This document shows, piece after piece, positions 55,905 to 64,000 of a DNA stretch of 64,000 nt. The notes under the pieces were generated by a model that ran no database searches, was not told the DNA's origin, and worked only from the letters and a program-made list of their open reading frames with translations. This stretch comes from Hemileia vastatrix. Lineage: Eukaryota; Basidiomycota; Pucciniomycetes; Pucciniales; Zaghouaniaceae. The translations under genes and the position numbers were made by a program. The stretch lies in contig JASXTE010000011.1 in the NCBI GenBank assembly GCA_030280995.1, positions 26,933,317 to 26,997,316 on the forward strand. The letters are read 5' to 3'. Each line of letters begins with the position of its first letter. The stretch's first letter is position 1.

Positions 55905-57454
55905 TTAATGTCTGGAAGAAGAAGCCTCGAGCAGTTGGTCCGGATTATGTTGGCATTTTTGTTTTTTGTTGGGATTGGAGGAAGAACTGTGTTCCTTGTG
56001 GTGTAGGTGGCTAGAGAGAGTGTATGAATTGTAATGGTCAGGAACCGGATTGGAAGGTAATTTTTGGGTAGAAGAAGAAGAGGCTGGGATGGAGTTTTGG
56101 AAGGTGTGCTTAATTATTCTAGAAATCTTCCAGTGGTCATCAAGAAGTTGTTTCCTCAGGTTCTTATCAAAGTCATTCAAGGTCCCATGAAGAGCAAAGG
56201 CCTTAATCATGTTTGAACACATCATACTTAGCTGTTGCTTCATATTGGCTTAATCCAGTGTTAATGTGGTTTCTAGAGGTTGGCAAATCCCAATAGTAGT
56301 TTCAGGAGGCAGGGTCCCAACTAAAAAGAAGAATTGGATCAGTAGTTATTTTCTGTTGAAGAAATTTGATTAATTATTTTGGTACTTACAGATTGGAAGC
56401 TCATCAAATTTGTAAGCGGCCGGAATTTGGACTGTTGAAGAATTTTGAATGGATGAAGTAGGAGGATCAACCAGATTGAGGTATGGATTTTCTAGGTCAT
56501 CTTCTAAATGGTGTTGAGAATATGAACTAGGATGAGGACATTCTTGTGGCCTGGTTGGAGCAGCAGGGCTCTTGTTGTTGTTGTTGATATTGTTGCTTGG
56601 CTCAGTTTGGTTGGATATTGGTGGTGGAGTACCAGGTTGGTTGTAGGATGGAGCAGGAGAAGGTGACCTAGAAGCTGATTGGGATCTTCTGCATGAAGTT
56701 CTGGAAGAAATTGAACTGTCATATGAATAATTGGCTGGCAGAAGAGAGGTGTAGTTGTTTCTTCTCGGTTGAGAGGGAGAATTTTGTCTGGGAGCAGTGC
56801 TTAGTGCTCTGTTGTCTTCTTGGGGTCCTCTGGCAGGCCTTCCAGAAGTTTTGGCATTTTTGGCATTTTTCTATGTAGGAAATTTTGAGCGCATAGCTCT
56901 GTGAGCACTAGGAGGGTGTTTCATGGAGTTATTGGCATTTGCTGGTGGATTTAGGCTGTTTTCTTCTTTTTTTTTTTGAAGGTTTGGAGTTTGATTTCCA
57001 CCTCCCAACAAGGTGGGGAGGCTGCCTGGATAAAGTCTAGCATCCTGTGAGCTAATTTTGAAGCTTTTTGAGCAAAATTTGTAGAGATAAAGGCCATCTC
57101 TTGTGAAGATAAAGCAGGTCTTTTGGAGATTGAACTAGGGACAGATTGGTGGGATCTTCAGGATGGAGCTGAAGACAGAGAAGAAGAAGCAGGACCAAGC
57201 TCAGGGGACCTGGTAGAAGATCTCAAGATGTATTTGTGTGAAGGTGAAGGAGGGGGTATAGGATAATTGGGGTCTCTGTCACATTTTTTTTCTTTGGAGT
57301 TGCAAGAATCACAGGCCATATTGTAAATTTTAGCTTCAGGGGTTGGAAGAGTGAAGGTGGAAGGTCTGCATATGTGGATACACTGTTTGAAAGCATAGTT
57401 CTTCGGAGCAGTGAAGCAAGGAAGATCTGGGTCAAAAGCAGGAGATCCAGCCAT
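55905..57454 (-). pseudogene. Antisense decayed gene with Cys-motif N-terminus and one intron
   Basis: On the minus strand the ATG at 57454 starts MAGSPAFDPDLPCF, then IYNMACDSCNSKEKKCDRDP (CX2CX6C, like the first half of a Zn2Cys6 cluster; no second half is visible). The same frame continues past a TGA at 57158, through FISTNFAQKASKLAHRMLDF, an A11 run where it shifts, and a TAG near 56870. Next come a Ser/Pro/Asn-rich region (SRTSCRRSQSASRSPSPAPS) and IPAAYKFDELPI. A clear intron (GTAAGTACC...CTTTTTAG, about 56390-56321) follows, then GTLPPETTIGICQPLETTLT, a TAA and NDFDKNLRKQLLDDHWKISR, ending SSSRH at 55905. Function unknown. It lies antisense to the surrounding retroelement fragments. 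Confidence 0.6.
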
Positions 57455-57609
57455 GATCTGTGATGAGACATAAATGAAGAGAAAAGAGATAAAAGGAATT
57501 TTTTATCAGTGATGGGTAGATGGTGAAGAGAAAGTGGAAGTTCAGTAGGTTGGTTGCAGAGCATTGTGCATTGAATTGGCTCTATCTTTTTATTCAAAGT
57601 GTGGAAAGT

Positions 57610-57736
57610 CTGTCAAGACTTTAAACTGAACACTGTGGTCAGTCCATCAAGACTTTAAACTGAAAAATGGTATAGTCCCCCAAGACTATAAACTGAGGAT
57701 TGTTTGACAGTTGAGTCCTTCAGGACTATAAACTGA
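57610..57736 (+). repeat. Array of AAGACTTTAAACTG-type motifs (four units)
   Basis: Units at 57615, 57649, 57682 and 57721 read AAGACTTTAAACTGA, AAGACTTTAAACTGA, AAGACTATAAACTGA and AGGACTATAAACTGA, each preceded by a C/T-rich word such as GTCCATC or GTCCCCC. Spacing is 33-39 bp. Confidence 0.8.
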
Positions 57737-57802
57737 TAATGTGATGTTGGTGTGATTCTGATAGAGGGAATCCAAAGGGGGAGTCTCTGAATTTAGTTAG
57801 GG

Positions 57803-57945
57803 CAAGTGTGGGGGTAACTGATGAGCTGGCTGCTCTGTAGAAAAGTTACCCCAGAATGTTAGTTTGTTTCTTTGGTCTTTAATGGTTTGATCTCTGGTTC
57901 TGTCTTTATGATTTAAGTTTTGAGTCCCCCAAGACTTTAAAATCA
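57803..57945 (+). repeat. Purine tract plus LTR start fragment
   Basis: AGTGTGGGGGTAAC then TGATGAGCTGGCTGCTC at 57819, with GTTACCCC at 57845-57852 pairing back to the purine tract. The fragment carries one AAGACTTTAAA motif at 57929 and then joins integrase sequence of element G at about 57946. Confidence 0.65.
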
Positions 57946-58905
57946 TGCAAAGAATGTCCAAGGAGGAGTTTTTAAGGCCAAAAGAACCTGGACATGCAAC
58001 TGGTGAACATACTCTTTTTGGTAGGGTTAGTTTAGACACTTTTCATATTAAGGAGGGGAGATATAAATATTTGATTATAGCCATAGATGGCTTATCTGGT
58101 TAGGTAAAGAAAGAGCTTCTTATTAATTTGAATTCCAGGAATGTGGCAGATTTTTTGATGAAAAACTGGGTATATAGGTATGGAGTGATGAAGTTGGTAA
58201 CTGTTGATGGAGGTCCTGAATTAAGGACAGAGTTTAGAGAGGCTATATCAAAAGTTGGATCAAATTTTAGGGTAGAAACCCCATATTATCCTGAATCTGA
58301 AGGAATGGTAGACAGAGGGAATCAAGTTATTAAGAATGCTTTGGTTAAAATGTGTGGATCAAGTGCTGAAAAGTGGAGGCACTATTTATCATTAGTTTTA
58401 TTTGCTGACAGAATCACTGCCAAAAGGACAACTAAATATTCACAATAAAAACTAGTTTTTATCCAGAAAGCTGTTTTAACAGTTGAATTAGAGGCTGAAT
58501 CATATCTTGGAGTAGATTGGGATACAGTCAAAACTACTGAAGAATTATTATGTGAAAGAATGGTTCAGTTAGGAAATAAAAAAGAAACTATAGAAAAGGC
58601 ACATTCAAAAATGATGTATATTAGTAATCAGTCAGTCAAATATTGGGATAAGAGGTAAGCTCATAGGTTACATAATCCTTTTAAAACTGGAGATATGGTT
58701 TTGGTGTAAAATAGGAGTTTTGAAAGTCAGTGGGGTAGAATGTTTTCAGATAGGTGGAATGGACCATACTGAGCTAGAGAAAAGGTATCTGGAGGTTTAT
58801 ATGTGTTAGAAGAGTTGGATGGAGCTGTTTTAAAGAAGAGGGTAGCTTCTGATAAATTAAAGCTGTTCTATCCTAGGTGCACCAGGTGTGCTAAAGTCTA
58901 ACTCA
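57946..58905 (+). pseudogene. Integrase fragment of element G (same lineage as F)
   Basis: Starts just after the zinc-binding domain with SKNVQGGVFKAKRTWTC-like text and runs through the core. The best open piece (58128-58448) holds NSRNVADFLMKNWVYRYGVM, VTVDGGPELR and YYPESEGMVDRGNQVIKN. In the last block the Glu of ESEG is present, but the following V-E-R of element F is V-D-R. C-terminal text KTGDMVLV and GGLYVLEELDGAVLKKRV follows to about 58905 with stops. Element F integrase is the closest relative. Confidence 0.8.
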
Positions 58906-59202
58906 AAAATGAGGATAAACTACCTCCTATTGTTACAAAGTTTAACTTCAAAAATGAGAGAAAGTTATCTAACATCCATTATTAAGATTCCTCCAAAACA
59001 AGGATAAACTACTTTACTATTGCTTAAAGAAAATTTACTCCTCAAGAGAGTATAAACTACAGACTTTTTATAAAATTATTGATCATTAAATACAAATGTT
59101 AAAAGTTTATGGTGAAGAATTGTGTTAGAATGTAATTATTTTTTGGTAGAAGCATTCACAGGGGAACTTTCTAAATTTAATACTGGCAAGTTTGGGGGTA
59201 AT
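58906..59202 (+). other. Spacer between element G pol and its 3' LTR
   Basis: Non-coding, with four degenerate units of the GAGGATAAACTAC / GGATAAACTACTTT type (58924, 59003, 59050 and a weaker one at 58957), related to the AAGACTTTAAACTG motif. Confidence 0.55.
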
Positions 59203-59700
59203 TGATGGGCTGGCTGCTCTATACACAATTACCCCACAATGTTTGTTACCATAGTTTCCCTCTTTCTAGTTGAATCCTGGCTTTGTTTTTGTTATATAGG
59301 AAGTCCACTAAGACTCTAAACTGAATCAACACAACATCAAACAATTACACTCATTTGAGGCCGGATTCAAGGATTTTTTTTATGTTTTATTTTTATTTTG
59401 TAAAATTTATTTTTGGTTTTTTTTTATGTTAAAATTTTATTTTATTTCCATTTTAAAATTGTTCTGATATAATGATCACTAGTGGCCTCTAATCTTTTTT
59501 AAAAATGGGAGGGAGCCCACCCAGTGATCATTTCTATTTTTTTGTTATTTTGTTTTCAAATTTTCAAAAATCATTTATGTTTATTTTCAATTTCTTTACT
59601 TGTGTATCCCACATCAAGGTGCACTTGGATGTGGGTATGATGTCAGGGGTATGGTTCATCAAATGGCTTGGGGGAATCTTTAAATATATATATATAAATA
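59203..59700 (+). repeat. 3' LTR start of element G
   Basis: GTTTGGGGGTAAT then TGATGGGCTGGCTGCTC, with CAATTACCCC at 59226-59235 pairing with the tract. Blocks shared with the 54971 copy: ATCACTAGTGGCCTC near 59472, GGGAGCCCACCCAGTGATCA near 59510 and CACATCAAGGTGCACTTGGA near 59610. The LTR continues beyond 59700 through AT-rich DNA; its end was not identified. Confidence 0.65.
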
Positions 59701-59842
59701 AAAAAATAAAAAAAAGAATAATAATAATAATAATAAATTGTTAATTTTTTTATATAAACTTTTTTACTATTATTTTAGGGAAAAGGGTCTAATGGAGTAC
59801 AGTATCTATTGGATTCTATCTCCAGATATGCTGTTATTCCTC

Positions 59843-60195
59843 CAAGACTTCAAATTGGCTGATTTTCAAGAATTCTTCAAGAGCTTTGTATTTATGTTTT
59901 AGGATCTGTTATTCCTTCAAGACTTTAAACTGAATACCTATGAAGATTTTGGAACTCTATAGGATCTGCTATTCCATCAAGACTTAACACTGAATTTTAA
60001 AGAGGAAAATTTAAAAAATATACAATTGACAAAATCATTGGTCCACAATGACCTAAAACTGGAAATAAATTATAGGATTTGGTCCTTTAAGACCTTAAAC
60101 TAGAAAACAAACATCAAGATGTCAATCATTGGTCCTCTATGACCTTAAACTGGCATATTAATTTAACTTTGTCCACCAAGACTATAAACTGAAAA
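59843..60195 (+). repeat. Second array of AAGACTTTAAACTG-type motifs
   Basis: Seven units about 40-75 bp apart, near 59845 (AAGACTTCAAATTGG), 59919 (AAGACTTTAAACTGA), 59979 (AAGACTTAACACTGA), 60048 (ATGACCTAAAACTGG), 60089 (AAGACCTTAAACTAG), 60140 (ATGACCTTAAACTGG) and 60178 (AAGACTATAAACTGA). Most are preceded by TCC(T/A)NNA. Confidence 0.75.
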
Positions 60196-60249
60196 TTGAT
60201 TAAAATTTTGGATCTCAAGGATATTAGGTGGAAATGTTAATCAAGAAGG

Positions 60250-63200
60250 ATATTCAATTCATTCATTTTTAATTTATAACTGTTTCATCAGTACTCAAAC
60301 TGGTACTCACTCATTTGGACAACTCAGTCATTAATGAAAATAGTGCAACTAACTTTAGAAAATGGAGATGTCATTAAATGAAGTTATTTAGGATTAAAGA
60401 AAGATTGAGATTCTAAAGTTTATTGATCAAGATTGTTAGAAGTCAAAAATAAAGGTGCTAAAATCTCTGGAAAACTATGATTTATGATAAAATAGGAGTG
60501 ATTTTAAAGGGTTGGAAATTTATTTGAATGTTGTGATGCTGAATCATAGAAGAAGGATAGGATTTGGATTTAGTGGGTCTATTTGGTAGAATATTTAGAA
60601 GGAAGCTTGGAGGACCTTATGGAGAGAATGGAATTATAGTATTTGGCTTAGGGGGAAGCCCAATGGGAATGGAATCAAAATTATTTGGCTCATTAAGAAG
60701 TCCCACTCTCTCATGCTGTGAAGAATGATGGAGATTGGTAGAGGAGAGTCTGAAGAGATTCAAACCTTGATCTTAGTAGTGTAATCATCACAAGGCAAAT
60801 ATGGCTTATTAAAATTTTAATTCAAATTATGTCAATTATATGATGTTTTAAAAGAATTAAGAATCAACTGGACAATAACAGTTATCAGCACCAAAAAGAA
60901 TTAAAGAAGAAAAGACAATCAAAAAAAATAATCTCTTTGGAATATTTCAACCATAATATTAAAAAACTTTTCAAAAATAATCTTCACTTTATAATGTATT
61001 TATGCTGAATAGGATGAAGAGAAGATGAATATATGAATGATCAATTATGAAAGCTTAAAGAATGGAGACTTTCCTCATTGGAGGGAGGATGTGGCAGTCT
61101 AAATTTTAGTGTGGCACTTAATTTTATTAATAAAGGATTTTTTGGTAAATTATTGTTTAAATTGTAAAGGCCAATCTAATTTTAAAATGGTTATATTAAT
61201 TAAATTGAGTATTAAAAAGTGGTTTAAAAGGGTTAATTCTAGTGTCACAATTTAACAAATAATTACAGGACAGGAAATGCAATTATAGGTCTTAAAGTGC
61301 ATGGAAATCAAATTCAGGAGTCTCAAGAGCCATTGCAAATTTTTTTGTAATTTCTACTATTTTTCTACAATTTTTAATAATTTTATAAAGTATTTTTGAT
61401 TATCTTTGATTTTTCATAATTTGCTTAACTTTGGTATTTATTTACTAGATAAATAGGGAGGCGCGGGCTACGAAAATTGGAATGGAAGATAAATGAGAAG
61501 AAACTCTATCATCTTTAATTTTTCTAGTTTTTTCTTTGTATTTTAAAGGTTCTAATTAAGTCTGGAAGTCAGTACAAGCTCTGTACAAGCTCTGTAAAAG
61601 CTCCAGTATATTCAGGTTTGCTAAAGTAGGGCACGTAACATACTATGCATATAAAGCCTGTAGACTAAAAATTAGATACATCTATCCATATATCTAGCAA
61701 CTTGTATCTTAACAATCATATTAAAACCAACTACAAAAATTAATAATATTATATAACAAATTATAAATTTGTAATACCCTTATAAATATAACACTTTTAC
61801 ATAACATTATAATAAATTCACACATAATCATAAATATTAACTTATGGGGTACCATTATAAAGGTCTCATTACCAGGGAATTTATTTAAGCAGCTAAATCT
61901 TATGAAAATAAAAGCTTCATAAAAATATATTATTCAATAATTTATATAACTTTTCAAAATACAACTTACAATTTAAGGACTATTTTTATTTTTATTTAAA
62001 TATATATATTTTTTTTAATTGAGTAACAGAAGATTTCATTTTCAATAGGCTGTAGGTCTTGTATTTTAGGTAAAATAAATAAAATTATACAAAATTTAGT
62101 TTTACAAAGACTTAATAGATTTGAAGTGAGAAGTGACTATATTCTTTTTAAAATTTGAAAATAGGAATGGCATTAGTTATTTAAATCCCTATAGTTATTA
62201 ATAATTGTGATCAAAAAATTTGCTAAATTTATCTATTATTGCAATTATGTAGTAAAATATATCAATATTGTAAATTTAATTTACTTTCATAATTTTATGG
62301 TTTATCTTTTTGATGCAAATAAATGCTTAGGTATTTTAAGGAATAATTTTCATCCTCTAAATTGATAATCATATTGGATACTCAAAAGCTTATTTTGGAT
62401 CAATATGTGCTCAATGTGTGCTCAATGAAGTAAAAAATTATGGTTATAGTTGATCAACTTATGCATAAGTTGAGATCAATTCAGGTTCATTTTTGAACCA
62501 ATCTGAGAATAAATGAAAATCTAACTCTAATTTAGTTATATTTATAAAGTATTCATAAACCTGAAATAATGAAGGGACACTCTAAAGTTTAGGAGAGGGT
62601 ATTTCTAGCAGTTCAACCCTAGATTCCCCATGATGAATGACCAAATTTTGCCACAGTGACAGAATTTTTCCACCACACTTCACTTTTGCACTGGAAAATC
62701 ACCAGAGAAAACCGGAGCACACCGGAGCAAAGTGGTCATTCCTTGAGCACACTTAATCCACCAAATACTGAAAAACACCAAATCAACTAATACACTGAGA
62801 AAACAGAAAAATATGAAAAATAAAAAAAACATCAAGACATAAAATATTGGAAATTATCAGGGTTATTTATTGATAGTAATAACCTTCTGAAATTCCAAAT
62901 ATCCAGCTAGAAAATCAAGGAAATATCTAATAAATTTCCTAAAATAACCCTGAGAAAGCCCTAGAAAATACCCAAAATCTAGTGAAATCATTACCAAATC
63001 CTTAAAAGCATCAAATAACAATAGAAATACCACCATATAACCATTCAAAAATGCCACAAATCAATGCAAAAGCTGTAATACCCCAAATTAACACCTAGTA
63101 ACACCATAATTCCCTTACAACAAATATTCAATCAAATTTTCACCTAAGTGGCCTACCCAGATGTGGAACTCCACATCCTCCCTCCAATATGGAATGTCCT

Positions 63201-63255
63201 CATTTCCAACAATTATGCATTCAACATTTATTCATCAACTACCATCATCTTCATC
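60250..63255. other. AT-rich region without recognised genes
   Basis: No supported gene or RNA. An exact 14-bp word AGCTCTGTACAAGC is partly repeated near 61577-61600. The ORF at 62863-63057 on the minus strand is Phe/Leu-rich and unconvincing. Confidence 0.55.
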
Positions 63256-63833
63256 ATGAACTCTTCATCACCAACTGGCTTATACAGCATAGACTCTGAA
63301 GAAATTAATCATGTTTATCAACTTGCTGAACAAGAGAGTAATGAAGGCAACAGCATGTCCTTAGCTTCAACTCCCAAAAACTTGTCTGTTCAAACTCCAT
63401 CTCCTACATCTCCTTTAACCTTTAACAACTCTATCTCTTCAATCTTTGGGACCTCCTATTCTATTCCAGCCCCAATCAACTCTTCTGATTCCCCTAGTTC
63501 TCCTCGTGGATCTTCTAATTCTTCAAGAATTTCTTCATTGGCCATTCAACAAAACATAACCAGTTCTCTTGCAACAGAAGGTGAGCTCTCTTAACCATAA
63601 ATTTTCCCAATTTTAACAAATTTTAACCCATATAGATAATCCTAAGCCCCCTGAGGCTTCTTCTTCCAACCAGTTAGATGATGAAGATAACTATGTTGGC
63701 CTTATTCTTCCAAAAAACAATTCCAAACTTTAGATCACACCAGGCTTCTTCTCCATCTGACCTTGAGGAACTTTGGGCTATCATTCAAAACTTTAATAAG
63801 AGTGCTGAGAAATTTTCTAATGATCCAAATTAG
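63256..63833 (+). pseudogene. Serine-rich two-exon ORF, probably lineage-specific, frameshifted
   Basis: The ATG at 63256 gives MNSSSPTGLYSIDSEEINHV, YQLAEQESNEGNSMS and then a Ser/Pro/Thr-rich stretch with short repeats (SSDSPSSPRGSSNSSRISS). A GTGAGC donor after 63580 and a CCCATATAG acceptor (exon 2 from 63636) keep the frame and add DNPKPPEASSSNQLDDEDNY and VGLILPKN before a stop at 63731. In the next frame the text continues SHQASSPSDLEELWAIIQNF to a stop at 63831, which suggests a one-base shift near 63730. The longer in-frame start at 63148 adds a hydrophobic, non-matching leader, so I prefer 63256. I do not recognise the family; it could be a host gene or transposon-borne. Confidence 0.45.
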
Positions 63834-64000
63834 ATACTCTTGATATAAACTTTTAACAAAAATGATTAGTTTCATATAATTGAATTTTGAAGTTTTAGTT
63901 GGTGCTGAAATATTAAAAATAATTATCTGATTCTGATTTTTCTATCACTAAGAATAAGAGAGTAGGCTTCCACCCCTACTGAGCTAGAACTGCAATGATC

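Noticed and set aside
57610..57740. A CRISPR-like array because of regularly spaced repeats
   Set aside because: Units are degenerate, spacers of about 20 bp are not unique-length, the same word occurs dispersed and in coding sequence, and the context is a eukaryotic retroelement.

Overview
The window reads as AT-rich nuclear DNA of a basidiomycete, most likely a rust fungus (Pucciniales). This is inferred from one intron-rich host DNA-repair gene with short GT-AG introns, many nested Ty3/gypsy chromoviruses, and a multicopy Myb/SANT-like gene of a type I associate with rust genomes. The genus cannot be decided from the sequence. Transposons and their relics make up most of the window. I see no rRNA, tRNA or CRISPR array.

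Layout. 1-5038: the 3' part of a decayed gypsy element (A, + strand), carrying a 261-bp CACTA-like insertion. 5039-22596: an older minus-strand gypsy element (C). Its pol is interrupted by A. Its 5' LTR is interrupted by a Tc1/mariner-like MITE, and that MITE is itself split by a young, nearly intact gypsy element (B, 13123-22287, target duplication GATAC). 22597-26073: sparse DNA with an orphan copia-type gag ORF (minus). 26074-31785: the only clear host gene, a RAD5-type SNF2/RING helicase on the minus strand. My 17-exon model sums to 3612 nt (1203 codons plus stop). 31786-33481: non-coding. 33482-33736 and 44667-45022: two halves of one decayed gene split by a 10.9-kb CACTA-like element (33737-44666, duplication AAA). 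That element holds a third gypsy lineage (D, 34051-39622, duplication CACAC), a small CACTA-like copy (41281-41519, duplication TAT) and a solo LTR (41599-43100, duplication GTGCT). 45313-46808: a second, deleted copy of the D lineage (E). 46809-60250: a mosaic of a further gypsy lineage (F and G) with repeated LTR starts, a short repeated DNA motif and an antisense decayed gene. 60250-64000: AT-rich, ending with a small two-exon serine-rich ORF.

How the parts work together. Elements A, B and C are one chromovirus family: gag, aspartic protease, RT, RNase H, integrase, chromodomain. Comparing B with C shows conserved splice signals in the leader and in a short upstream ORF1. The ORF1 stop overlaps the ORF2 start as ATGGTAA. 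In B this two-ORF structure is hidden because another frame happens to stay open.

Most noteworthy: the CACTA-like family with palindromic terminal repeats, the spliced ORF1 of the chromovirus, a 13-nt microexon in RAD5, and a recurring 'AAGACTTTAAACTG' motif plus a covarying PPT/LTR hairpin in the F/G lineage. Boundaries marked approximate were read by eye.
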